A DNA stretch of 64,000 bases. Origin: Onchidella celtica (Eukaryota > Mollusca > Gastropoda > Systellommatophora > Onchidiidae). Below the pieces are notes generated by a model. That model did no database searches, was not told where the DNA came from, and saw only the letters and a program-made list of their open reading frames with translations. A program made the translations under genes and the position numbers. This document shows, piece after piece, positions 14,654 to 26,721 of this stretch. The stretch covers positions 21,217,982 to 21,281,981 of the forward strand of contig OZ007569.1 of assembly GCA_963931925.1 (NCBI GenBank). Direction: 5' to 3'. Numbering within the stretch: the stretch's first letter is position 1; each line of letters begins with the position of its first letter.

Positions 14654-17600
14654 CTAGCGTTGAGAGGATACTTGCTGAACATACAATTTTAAGATGTTGA
14701 AAAATTCTGTAAATTCTTCCTCGGCTTTGTCTATCAGCACTCTGTCATCTGAGGATTTGTCAAAGGGTTCCCAGTCCATAAGTCGGTGAACTGCTACAAC
14801 ATGGCAACCTGAATACAAGACAAATTCTGCTATCAGAGTCCGATATTTCAGTGCTGGAAATGTTCAGTATAATGCCACGGTCATTCTACAATTGCCTATG
14901 TCATTTTTTGGTGTTTTGAGATGCAATACTCATCTTTATCAGACAAACACGTTGCACAGTTCAATTATTACATTTTTTTCTTCTGTTAACTTGTGAGTTT
15001 TTAAATGAAAACCCACATCCACCTAAATCATCATTTTGGACTTGCTAGGGGAGCATAGTCTGATTCAGGGATGGGAATTACTGAAAGAAAAATTTCCTGA
15101 ACACAACGCATCACTGCCAACCGCAATACACACATACACTAAGTCCATTTAAATGGGTTTCATGCATTTGGCAACAAACAAAATAGTTTTTACTTAGGAA
15201 AAAAGATTGACTGATTTTTAAAATTCGGAAATCAGGAAATTTCCGGAGAATTCCCATCCCTGCTAATTAGAAATAATGAAAATACTGAGTTGTGTTCACT
15301 GTTCAGTAATAGCCTTCTATGTAAAATACCACGCTCTCCTGATAACAGTTACCACTACATTCTATGTAAACAGTTTTCTTTTGATTTTCAAAAAACACCA
15401 TATCATGACTTAGGTAATTATGGAATGACTGTCTATAAGATGTTCTTTTCAAAATTGGCTGCATGGCTCGGCTTTTGATCTTATTTACAACATAAATCTG
15501 ACATAATCACAGATAGGCAATACTCACATGCACAAGCTCCAAAAGAACCCACACATGCTGAAACCACCTTCCACTTTGGTTGAGGAAATCTATTAGATAC
15601 AGGACAGATTTACTGGCATTGACATTTGGTAAATCCATGTATTCTGCTGTAAAAGGGCCGAGTGACGTAACTGACAGCATGGCTTTTCTACTTTATTGTC
15701 TCTATTGTCTATGAACTTGTCTCACACATAATTCTTTTATGCCAAAGGCAGATAGACGCATCTGCTACTGAAAGAACAGTCTCTAGTGTGACAAACATTT
15801 TATATTGTAGACTGGCTATGCCACACAAGTTTTTTGTGTTTTTATTAAAACTAGGAAATGAGCACATATGTCGCTCGGCCTTTGCACAGCAGTTCTTTAA
15901 ATGATGCAAATGTCCATTGCACAATGGACACACAATATTCAAATTCTCTCCCATAGGGTAGGTGCTACTCATTTAATGTTGGTACTCATTAAATATGAAC
16001 CAAACCTCTTTAGTTTAATGAACAAGCTCTAAAATACTGCAGCCTTGCAGTGACATGATAGGGTTGGAAAATAATTCAATCTTATTTTATCATCAGTATG
16101 TATTTAACTTGACATGTTCTTTGAAAGTGATTTTCCTTAGGACTGCCCAATCATAATACATGTATAATCTATAAATTACTGGAGTGGCATTAGAAATACA
16201 TATACACTCGAGCCAAAAAGTTAAGCAACCCTGGGTTATGCTCAGAACTGACAACTTTATTTTTCAATTAATTCAAACGCGTTCATTGGAATCAATTTAT
16301 TGTTATGTAAGTCTGAAATCACATTCAATTTCATTTTACCCACCCCAAAAATGGGGCTTAATGACTTAAACAAAATTTTCTTTTATACAAAAACAAAAAA
16401 GTCAATAATTGAATGGCAAGAGTTCACAAATCTTGTTAGTGAAGGTTGCTTAACTTTTTGGCTCGAGTGTATATATGTACATACAAAACTGTAGATTTAC
16501 ACAAACAAGCATAAAACAATCCAATCCAAGTTTTTTTATAGTCCAGATAATAAACATCAACTGGTCACCTTATCTTGTTCAAGCAGTATGTACAGAAACA
16601 ATCCTTTTCTTTTTATACAGTTACGGATAAGGGAATAACGGTTGGCATTACTTATCTGAAATTTTGTCAGACAGAATGCAAAGCCGTTTCACATTCATTT
16701 GGAATTTTAGGGTAATTCGTAAACGAAAGCTAATGATCCCCTCAGAGTAAAAGAGGTGGATCCACAGATCGATACACCCTTACAGCAATGCATTCGCCAC
16801 AGCCATCAATTCGTTTGCATAATGCAAACTCCAAATTTCCCAGTATCTAGACACAGCAAGCACACTCTGAAGAGCCATATTTTAATCTTTCTGAAAGTTC
16901 TGAGTCCTAGTGCATAGCCTGGGTGCACATTTGCCAATTTTGATTGCTGACTAGCTGGGTGGTGACATCATGAAATTTGAGTTTCAGTCAGATCTAACTA
17001 CATGCAGTTGGCTGGTGCATAAGGTTTCATTGAAACCCATTGCCATGACATCACCACCATCCAACTTGTCAGATGATCAAAATCAGCTGTTGCATACCAA
17101 CAATAATAGTGGTACAGTAGTGTTGACCAAATTAGAGAGAAATCCTTATAATGGGGATTATAAAATTAACAAGCTGTAAAACCTTTGCCTTTTCAGTAAA
17201 TTGTGTACTTTACCTTTTTCTATATGATAGTCCTGAAAAAGCAAACAATAGCCCTGCAAGTGCCAAGATGCTTGTTTCAAACAGCTTAGATCTCATTGTA
17301 TCCCATGATTGTAGGGGAATCACTTTAAGAGCTTGCTTCTCCCATTCTGGAACGTCTCTTTCAAAAAAGAGTCTCCTCCTTTCTGCTTCCTCCTCATCTA
17401 TTTCCATGTGTTGCCACTGTAGTTTTTCAAACTCTCTCTGATCTTCCAAGAACACTCCTCTCATGGCCTGGTCCTTTTCCACCCCCATAGCTATTTTCTG
17501 CAAATACAGGATGCAATGTAAACCATCAACATGCAATCATACTCATATTTCCTCTCAATTTTCCCCGAGTCTGATTCTGGGCAAAACATAGTAATCATAA

Positions 17601-20600
17601 ACAACGTTGAAGAACAAGGGGAAGTGTTAATTCTTAATACAAGTACATGCATCTGGAAAAGATTCAATCAAACTAAAACTAGAATCTAGATTGTCATAAC
17701 TTGAAAGAAGTGTGATAAAGACAATGGAGTTCTCTGATTCTCCCTGTGGTTGTGCGACAAGTGGCAATAATTAATGATCGTTAATGGTATGAACATTTGA
17801 GAAACTGCTGAAGAAAACAATATTCCCAGTGCTTTTACTATGCCTAGAATATCAATGCTTCCTAACCATGCAGTCTTTTTTAATCAAAAACTGTCGGTGG
17901 AGTGGAATGAATTGAAATGACGCCACTTTCTCACATAAAAGAAACTTGACCATGGAGAATGTGCATAATGTTTAAAAAATGGACTGCCCATACAGTAATT
18001 CCCATGACTAGCTACAATACACCAACAATGGTTTTCAAGATGATGGCAACTGTACAGAAAACAGGCTACCATGTGGTTAATGAATGATCAATGGTATGGC
18101 AATACTTATCATCATTATTAACCCTCGTCCCACGATGAGTGAACCCGTCCACGTAACGCCCCGTGCGGGGTATAGCCAGCGGCCAGTCAGCCGATCGTTC
18201 GCGTGTTGCCAATAACCTCGGCAGTCGGGTCAATCGGGTCCTTGTGAACACGTGTATTGCGTATACTTCAGGACGCAATAACAACAATAGTGGTGGATAA
18301 ATCGTAAGTGACCCCTATGATACATGTATTTGGATAAAGTACTTGTGATGATATACAGTAGGTTTTATCGTGAAATGGAAGGTCCCAAATCAAGAACTTT
18401 TTCTGCATTTACATGCTGTTTAACACACATTTTATCCTTTTCCCAAGACCCCTGCCCTTTTTCTGTCTCTGTCAGGCCATTCAGGTGAACAAATTATTTT
18501 TTAAGCCATTCGCTTAACCCTCACCCTGCGAGGGACAGCAGTTGTCGGTATTTACTCGCAAGCGCTCACGCCCCACGGGCGTCAAAAGTCGGGAAGGTCA
18601 AGCTGACCGCGCCACGCGCAAGCCGTATTTTCACGCATCAGGTCACTGACCTTTTTGAGACGTAACCACCGTGTTATTGTTCACTGTATCTCTTCTAAAT
18701 CAAACGCATTGTGACATGGACATGTTAACCAGTGAACCACTGGTCGGAATCACACAGACTAAGCTTTCAAAGGCTCTCCCCACACTTTCAAAAGACGTAA
18801 CATCGTCATGCGAACTGTTGCTCAACAAATTTGCAATATTATCTCATTTTCTCACAAGCTGACCACCATCTGGAGTTGTCTGTATCTAAGAACCAATCAG
18901 AAAAAAGCTCTGAAATAATCTTTGCCCCAAATGCCCACATTGGTTTATTTGTATGTGTCAATCAAGATGAAACCATTTGTGTAGGGCTTGGGAGGGCGTG
19001 GCTAGTTATTATGCTTCGTTCTCAAGAAAACTACAGCTGTCAGTTGGAATCATAAGTCAGATCATTGGTTAGAGACTGACAGACTAAGTTTTTGCTGGTT
19101 AATTCATTATCAAGTGTGATAAGGCATAGCAGCGAATGTTTTCATACCGATCAATAAAAACCGAAACACGTGGACAGCATTTGTGGTCATCGCATAGCGG
19201 CACGGATCAGTGACCCCAGATAAGATTCTCCGTGAGTAAGGTCACTGACCGTGCAGCGGGCCTTACAGGTGGCGCGCGGGGTATGGGTTAATTTACTAAC
19301 CACATGTATCGTGGCATTGCCTTCTCCCTCCTCTACTATGTAAAGCTTCCACTTACTATAATGTTAGTTTTAGCCAGAGATTTGATTTCCAGTTCCAGGT
19401 CGTAGAGCACATACATGTACTGAAAAGCGGTTTAATCAAAGTAACACAATATCTCTCTAATTACCACATCAAATAAAGACAACGACCGACAACAAAGTCG
19501 GTCATTTTCTCCCAGTTTTCCCTGATGAAAAACCTACTGACAGACGCCCTTATGCAGCATGCCCTAATATTACATCGGAATTCATAATTACAGATGTAGA
19601 ACGGCGTCTCAAATATGCACATGGCCCCTTTCTTCTCATTTCACATGTAGACGACAACCAGCATCAAAGTAAAAGTTTCCCCAAGATTTTCCCCAGTTCA
19701 AACTTCAGACTGTCAGTACTATTACATGAGTATGACGAATAGTTGCATCGTAATAAACGTAATCGGACGATACCATTTTGTTAGATATAGTAGGGGTGAC
19801 AGGATAGATAAACACGCGAAAATAGTGTGGAAAAAAAAAACGTGAAAAAAAACCCGACAGCCTTGGCAACCGAATAAACAAAGCGCGAGGCGCACCGTTG
19901 CTATACAAAAATGTGGCCTCCCGCAGGACCCATGGTTAAGCGTGTCGAACAAAATAATGGCCTCCTGTGCCTCGCGTGTTGTGCGGGGCCTCCCGTGCCT
20001 CGCATGTTGCGCGGGGCCTCCCGCAGGACTAGGGTTAAGTGCCCTGCCGGTAGGCGTTTGGCAATACATGTACTAGCCAAAGATGAAAATTCAGATCCTG
20101 TAAAAGTACAGGTTTTCTAGCACCCTGACTCTCACGCTAAATTTTGCTGCAGAATTGACATTACTTCACCTGAAGCTTGTGGAGAACTCAAATACCAGAT
20201 ATTCTTTATTAGTAAACAGATTTGGTAAGTGCTGACTTACCCGAAAAAAGTCCAGTCTGTAAAGTCCCTCACGTTTGCTCTGCAAGAAAGTATACATATA
20301 TGTAGTTACTGAAAAATAAGTCTGAAAAAGATTATTATGACTTCACCACCCAAATCATGTCCTATCCCAACTACTCTTCTGGTTCAATGCCTTGACTCCC
20401 TTCTTGATATTATAACATCTATTGTCAATCAATCTCTTCAAACAGGAATTGTTCCAACTTGTTTCAAAGAAGCCATCGTTATTCCATTATTGAAAAAACA
20501 CAACTTAGACCCTGGGGACCTATAAAATTATCGCCCAGTTTCTAATCTTCCTTTTATCTCAGAAGATCCTAGAAAAAGTAGTATTGGCTCAACTTAAAGA

Positions 20601-23056
20601 TCATTTAAAAGCTAATAACCTCATGGAAAAATTTCAATCTGCATATCGTGAACATCACAGCACTGAAAGTGCACTCCTAAGAATTGTTAATGACATCTTA
20701 CGATCAAGCGATGAGGGCAACATTACCATTCTTACGTTGCTAGATCTATCAGCCGCTTTTGATACCATTGATCATTCGATACTCCTTGAAAGACTATCTC
20801 TAACATCTGGAATCTCTGGCACAGTTTTGTCATGGTTCAAGTCTTACTTGACAAAAAGATCTCAGTCAGTGTTTATTCAAGGTAGTTATTCTACCAAATT
20901 CCAACTTAAATACGGAGTACCACAAGGTTCTGTTCTGGGCCCTGTTTTATACACCTTGTACATGTCACCATTAAGTAAAGTTTTTGTATCACACAGTATG
21001 AAATATCATATGTATGCAGATGATTCGCAGCTTTATGCAGCATCTCAGTTGGTTGACTTTCCTTCACTTGTGAGTCAAGTTCAAAATTGCTTTGACTCTG
21101 TAAAAACCTGGATGCGTACCAGCAAGCTCCAGCTTAACAATGACAAAACCGAGGTTATGCTATGTGCCATTGAATCAAAGCTAAATAAGATTGAAGTCAG
21201 TGAAATACAACTAGCTGACACTGATATTCATTTTTCAGAGAAAGCAAAAAACCTGGGTGTCTTTTTGGACAAAAATCTTTCCATGGAGTATCAGATTAAT
21301 TACATCACCAAATCAATATTTTTTGAAATACGAAGGATTTCACGTATGAAATCTGTTCTGACTCAGGAAGCAGTGAAAACATTAGTTATCTCCTTGGTTT
21401 TGTCTCGCCTTGATTACTGCAATTCACTCTATGCTGGTCTCTCAGATGAAAAGATTTTTAAACTGCAAAAAGCACAAAATTGTGCGACTCGTTTAATTCT
21501 TGGAAAGTCAAAATTTGAAAGTAGCACAGAAATGCTCAAAATCCTTCACTGGTTACCAGTAAAAGCCAGAATAGAATACAAAATTGCTGTGTTTTGCTAC
21601 TGTAGTGTCACAACAACTGCACCTACATACATCAGTGAACTTCTCTGTCCCTATGCTCCTCCCAGGGCCCTGAGATCTCAAGACTCGGGGCTCTTGGTGG
21701 AACCTAGGTGCAACCTCAAAACGTTCGGCGACAGGTCATTTAGTAAAATTGGACCTGCATTATGGAACTCACTACCACATTCCCTGAGATCAGCATGCAG
21801 TGTAGAGAGTTTTAAAAAACAACTAAAACCTCACCTGTTTAAAAAATATTTAGATAAATGATTTGTGTGTGTGTGACCGTTCTTTAGTATGTGTGTGTGC
21901 GCGTATGGTGGACAATGTTAAGCGCCTTGAGGCCTCGGCGAAAGGCGTTATATAAATGCTCTTATTATTATTATTATTATTATTATAAAAGAATGTACTG
22001 AAAAGTGCTGTACCTCTCTTGTGAGTACAATTCTGCAGTCGGCCAGCTCTTTATGCTTAAGAATAGATTGCAAGTTGTGAGAATGTGTGTCTGAAACTGA
22101 AAGGAAAGATGCTAGATTGCAATGTGCATGTCTTTGCCTTTGTGAAATGGCCCAAACTGTGAATCTAAAAATATCCATTGAGATAATTTATCTCACTCCG
22201 CATACTGGGATGAATCACCTCTCTATTAATTTTTTTTTCCTTGAAAATAGTTAGCTGTATATAACATTAACACTTCAAATGTATTTTGATTTGGCCCCAC
22301 CAAGTGAAAACCCAACTCTCCACTGAGGCAGTCATAAAAATACAATGTTCATTACCAATTTTTAACTCAGTATTCATGACTTTGAAACACAGCAGACTGA
22401 TAGACTACAACTTTGAAAGCTGATAGTCTATTAGGAACAATGTAAATTCTAGTGTATATCTTGCAGTAGCATGCATGTTATTATCCGACCAGTAATAAAA
22501 GAAAAAGGACTAAAATTCCTGCAACTGCAAGTCTACAGGGGATTTTCAAGGGAAAAGAATCCCCAGCAAGCAAGTGCTTCACTCCCTTGCACTCTATGAA
22601 CATGAGTCTAGGTGTTAACAAAACTAATGCATATAATTAAATGCAAGGCATGAAGCAAACGTGTTTTCCGTCCCAGTCTTCCTCAAACATGCAGTTGACA
22701 GTTAGTCTATCTTTTATAATTAACATGACATGTATGACAGGAAATGTGAGTCAGTGAATTACAATACAATAAAAGGTATTACTGTCATACACAATTCATG
22801 AAAATGCCCAAATTCAACATAGGCTTAATCAATGCGAACTTACAAAACGTTGGATTGCCTTTTGTCGATATGGTTCTGGAAATTCTTTGAAAAACTCTAC
22901 CACTATTGGATCTGCATTAGCTGTCTCAACTAGGACTAGTGATGAAGATGCATTGTTCAGCTGACTTTCATGGCTCAGTTCTTTTCCTTCACTTTTGTTT
23001 ATTGTATCTTTGTTTGTCCCTTGGCTGCCGTAAATCCAGCTACGCAACTTGTCCAT
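14654..23056 (-). CDS. Unrecognised 237-residue protein with two predicted membrane segments
   Basis: Four minus-strand exons: 23056-22844 (ATG), 17497-17214, 15589-15528, 14808-14654 (stop TAG). All donors are GT, all acceptors AG, and all three junction phases agree (714 nt). A splice acceptor ten bases before the ATG (near 23067) implies a 5' UTR exon upstream. Residues 1-71 are polar and end in FFKEFPEPYRQKAIQRF. Residues 72-145 are a charged helical stretch (EFEKLQWQHMEIDEEEAERR). Residues about 148-163 (SILALAGLLFAFSGL) and 173-192 (Cys-rich, KVVSACVGSFGACACC) are hydrophobic, joined by a basic loop, RFPQPKWK. A short acidic helical tail follows. The two close membrane helices with a basic loop suggest an organelle membrane protein, perhaps mitochondrial; that is inference. 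I do not recognise the family. Confidence 0.8.
15066..15262. mobile_element. hAT-like MITE, 197 bp
   Basis: The ends are a perfect inverted repeat, CAGGGATGGGAATT and its complement. The CAGGG start is typical of hAT termini. The flanks CTGATT and CTAATT are similar but not a clean 8-bp duplication. There is no coding sequence. It lies in the last intron of the 14.7-23.1 kb gene. Confidence 0.75.
16203..16471. mobile_element. mariner/Tc1-like MITE with ~30-bp perfect inverted termini
   Basis: The stretch 16201-16230 (beginning TATACACTCGAGCC) is the exact reverse complement of 16444-16473. TA flanks both ends, as expected for Tc1/mariner insertion. The ~210-bp centre has no transposase and only short chance frames. 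The perfect termini argue for recent mobilisation by an element elsewhere. Confidence 0.8.
18518..19287. mobile_element. piggyBac-like TTAA element, 770 bp, non-autonomous
   Basis: TTAA lies on both sides (18514-18517 and 19288-19291). The left end reads CCCTCACCCTGCG; the right end complement reads CCCATACCCCGCG. Subterminal blocks containing GGTCACTGACC-like palindromes occur near 18640-18655 and 19205-19250. No reading frame resembles a transposase. Confidence 0.5.
19908..20034. repeat. GC-rich short tandem repeat
   Basis: About two and a half copies of a 28-base unit of the form GGCCTCCCGTGCCTCGCATG plus TTGCGCGG, bracketed by CCCGCAGGAC at both ends. It is conspicuously GC- and CpG-rich in an AT-rich intron. 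It may be the subterminal repeat of the surrounding TTAA element. Confidence 0.6.
20320..21985 (+). mobile_element. 5'-truncated L2/CR1-like LINE
   Basis: It holds the reverse transcriptase and C-terminal part of a jockey-superfamily LINE, followed by a 3' UTR. The end reads GCGCCTTGAGGCCTCGG then GGCGTTATATAAATGC, and finishes in an ATT microsatellite. This tail is typical of L2-like elements. The endonuclease half is missing. TACTGAAAA occurs near both edges and may be a target duplication. It lies in the first intron of the 14.7-23.1 kb gene, antisense to it. Confidence 0.85.
20337..21861 (+). pseudogene. Broken LINE reverse transcriptase
   Basis: The main open part is 20584-21861 (425 residues), with thumb and finger motifs QSAYREHHSTESALL, LLDLSAAFDTIDH, YGVPQGSVLGP and the catalytic YADDSQLY at about residue 143. 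The C-terminal segment (GPALWNSLPHSLR) is typical of L2/CR1-like clades. Upstream, 20337-20525 encodes the preceding RT region (CFKEAIVIPLLKK). A premature TAA at about 20523 and a frameshift near 20560 separate the parts. With the 5' truncation this copy is dead. Confidence 0.85.
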
Positions 23057-23944
23057 TTGAGAAAACCTGTTAAAAAATAAGATAGTCGAAGATGGTTCAG
23101 TAATATTTGCAATTTTTGCAAAAATGTAGAATGAACCGGTATCAATGGTGAATTACACGGATTTTGGAAAGAGTTTCATATAATGTCCCAACCACTTTGA
23201 ACTTTTACAATTTACAGATGTTCTTTTTGATTTTTGGTTGAAAGTGTACTGTAAGGAGTAGGTTTAGGGATAGGATTAGATGTTAAGGATAAGGATAGAG
23301 TTAGATATAAGTCAATCAAAAACTAAAATTGTCAACAGTCAGCAATCTCCGTGGTACCACTGACGTACGACATTGTCACAACATAAAAAAATGATAAGGT
23401 ATGAATATCTGAGTAATTTCTCATAATTTGCATGAAGATGACCACTCCTATGCAGTCTACAGTGATCATAACACGCTGATTTTTCAAAGCTTTGTTACCC
23501 ATGTAATGCTTGGATTGACTTACCAAGTTGGAAGGAATGTGTCTTCTTTACCATAATATAAAAATGACAACTTTTATCATATTTCTTTCCAGATGGGCCA
23601 CTCTTTGATGTGCCTCATGGTTTGATTTCGGCCTATGAGTTTTTCATTATTTTTTTGTAAAAGAATACTATACCTCGACTTTTAGACCCTTGGCGGTGGT
23701 GTGTCTGAGGTGTCAAAGTGAACATCAGCGGATTTATCACCTATAATCCCACAAGCCTAGACCCAGTTGTTTGCGTGAATACCACACCTGAACTCTGCTC
23801 TGGCATGTGAGATTCTTGAATTCATCACCCACATTTCTAACAAGGCTGTAGGCCTACAGAAATTTGTGATTTTTTCATTATCATTTTTTTTTTTACTGTT
23901 GATATGGTTTTAGTTGGCATTCATAATGTGTAGGCTATCATGAA

Positions 23945-24311
23945 CTAGACCTAGATCTAGATTCTAGGTCTTACTTAGCGGGTAGATTCTAGATCTAGTC
24001 TAGAGTCTAGATCCAGATCTAGATCTATTGAAAGAAAAACTGTAAAGTGTAAAAAAAAGATTTTTGAAATTTTGTGGAGTTTATGATTTCATCGAGGGCG
24101 ATATAGATCTAGATCTATTATTTATCTAGATCTATAGATCTAGGTGTATTTCTAGATCTAACTCTAGATCTGGCAGACGATCTATTGTCTAGATCTAGAC
24201 TTCTAGAGATCTAAATCTAGATCTAGATCTAGTCTAGATTCTAGATGATCTATTGAGTTCATTTGGGCAGAGCTAAATCCAGACTAGATCTAGCTCTAGA
24301 TCTAGATATTA
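23945..24311. repeat. AGATCT/CTAGAT-rich palindromic array
   Basis: About 370 bp dominated by irregular runs of AGATCT, TCTAGA and CTAGATCTAG. Every word is its own or a neighbour's reverse complement. Shorter patches recur at 26206-26228 and 27307-27330. It is not a clean tandem repeat. No coding potential. Confidence 0.8.
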
Positions 24312-24634
24312 GATCATCTAGCTGTGTATCATGTCTCTGAATTCTGGACGCTTGTCAGTCTCATGCCATATGTTGTGCATAGAGAGGCATATATTATAGA
24401 TCTATATAATTATGTCCATTTAAAAATCAACTTGCCCTTCAGCGTGCCAGAGGATCTTCCTGTTTAATTTCACCACGCAAAATGCTTGAGGGTTTTCTAC
24501 ATGTGTGAAGCTCGCTTAAATCAGAAATGTCAAAAGGTGAATGTTATTAGAGGCTTAGAGCTCTTTTATCCTAGATATATCAGAGAGTAGAAACGAACGA
24601 TGACCTTAAAAACTATGAAGTCAACGATGTAACC

Positions 24635-26721
24635 AGAGAGCTCAGATATTTAGAGAGGGTTCACTGTCGGCCGCTTTGCACTGCGAGACACGGGGGGCGC
24701 CGCGAACTAGCCGGCGAGCGGGCTAAATGTAGGTCGCTGTGGTAAACAAAACCACGTGTAGGTATTTTCAGTGGGAGAAAGAGCGAACTCCGTGGTATAA
24801 ACTTAGTAAACTGGCGGCTTCTTACACTTTCAATCAACCCCAAACTGTGAAGAAACCCCAGTAGGTAGATGCTCACGTTCTTTATGATACAGATAGCTCT
24901 TTTCAAATAAAATAAACCACATGAAATTGCATTTTCGCGAGGTGCTGATTTCAAATCTCTGGGCCTAATGGCAGTACAGCGTAGATCTAGATCTCAATGG
25001 ATCGACAGTATGATTACATGAATCGAAAGCATCCCACCTAAATCCAGGCTTCCAGCTTTTTATTTTGTCATAGATCGTGTTAAACCTAGTATGCCCTAGC
25101 TGGACTTAGGCGGTAGGTGTTTGAAGACTAATTGCCTTCCTCTCACGTTACAAAGTGCTCTCCTGTGAACTTTGTGCGTTGTGAACTTGTAGCCTCTGCA
25201 TGCTATTGATTGTAATTGACAAGGTACTGAAGATCGTCGTTTCTCAAGGCCTCAGCCTGCTCTGACAGGCCAAGGAGATGCATGCTTTCTGTAGGCTCCA
25301 TTATTTTTACAATAAGCTGACTCCTCAACCCGGAGTTGCGAAGACACGGAGGGGTATTGAAGCGTTCAGCTGCTGCCAACAGCCAATATTGTTTGCAGAG
25401 AAGTTGATGGTGAACCAGACCCTCTTTCCTTTCATCTGTCGAAGCTTTTCTCCAAAATAAATGTGCGGTCTGCATTGCGGATGCTTTAAAAGGTGCATGT
25501 GCATTCATTAAGCTGGAGCATGGAGATGTAAATTTTACAATCTATGCTTGTAAATTGTTACATGCTCATTTTGGGGTGTGCAGGGTGGCGTTAATTTAGA
25601 GGGCGGTTGAGGAACGCCAATAAAATAAATAAATAAATAAAATGTCAAGATAGCATGCATTCTTCTTCATGGCATACCCTCCACCTTCTCCAGAGCAGCA
25701 GGTCTCAAAATGTTCAGAGCGGTGAATACTGCATTAATTGCAAAGAATAAGCTCTTCAAGTTTCTTATCTAGATCAGCTCATCTTGGATTGATTACCCAC
25801 CACTTGTAGCCTAAACCAAACATAACTAAGGACAAAATATTATGAGTTACCACAACTTACTTATATTATATATTCTTGGAGGGGTGGGGCCCGGTCGTGT
25901 TATTAATCTTGTTACTATTATGATATTGTTAACCATCTTTTGATGAACAGGGAAGAGGCAGAGAAGAGTAGAACACTCTTTCTCTCTTTCCCATAGTAAC
26001 AGCAACTTGTAAGTACAGTGTTGCTTCTTCCTTTTTAAGCCATACCATGATTATTTTTAGTTTTAGAATATGCATCAGAAAGGTGAACATGAATAATCTA
26101 TAATGAAATACTTTTTAGTATAATTGTACGTGTATGATAAGTGGTTGATATAGATCTAGGTGTAAAATTAATCTTATTCTAGGCCTGTGCATATCATCCT
26201 GTATTATTAGATCTAGATCTAGATCTAACTCGATAGACTCACAAGACCCAAGTTTTGAAACCGTGTGCGTGTATTTTTTCTGTTAGAATCATAGAAGGAA
26301 AGCTCTTATAAAGAGCTAGACAGAATATTGACCTCAAGGTTCCCCAATTAGATCTAGTTTTGAATACGATTGCGATTTTGAGTCAGCTCACAAAGTGAAA
26401 AGTCAGGGCGTGAAATTCTTGACCCGGATTATGGCTAGATTCCGTCTAAAGATGCGATCAAACATTTGTGAAACACCGGAATGATTTCCTCATTACTTTC
26501 CTAATTCAGTTTGGATGATAAAAAAATTAAGCTCGGGTAGTTTTACTGAAGAATTCATACAATAGTACTGCAGAACTCCAGCGGCAATGCGGGTTCGCCA
26601 TAGTAATCTATGCACAGCTGTTCATGTTTACCACAGCGACCTCATTTTAGCGGCGCTGACCCAGTTTCGCGTTTTGGCGCATTTGGCGGAAGTGAACCCT
26701 CTCTAAATATCTAAGCTCTGT
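24635..26721. mobile_element. 2.1-kb terminal-inverted-repeat transposon with 9-bp duplication (Mutator-like?)
   Basis: GATGTAACC precedes the element (24626-24634) and follows it (26722-26730). The left terminus (AGAGAGCTCAGATATTTAG) and the complement of the right (ACAGAGCTTAGATATTTAG) continue in agreement through AGAGGGTTCACT. Similarity resumes about 85 bases in (AGGTCGCTGTGGTAAACA on both sides), giving inverted ends of about 120 bp. A 9-bp duplication and long ends are Mutator-like features; an 8-bp reading (hAT or P) is possible. The interior has no recognisable transposase, so this copy is non-autonomous. Confidence 0.75.

Larger units (their letters stand above)
18122..20034. mobile_element. 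Possible TTAA-flanked element enclosing a smaller one
   Basis: TTAA at 18118-18121 is followed by CCCTCGTCCC. TTAA at 20035-20038 is preceded by the complement of CCCTAGTCC. The termini match loosely, and CCCT next to TTAA is the piggyBac pattern. The right end is a GC-rich repeat block with a second possible end near 19937. Between them lies a better-defined TTAA element (18518-19287). No transposase is visible. Confidence 0.35.

Noticed and set aside
25203..25508. 101-codon minus-strand frame inside the 2.1-kb transposon
   Set aside because: No transposase motifs, no splice context and no recognisable domain.
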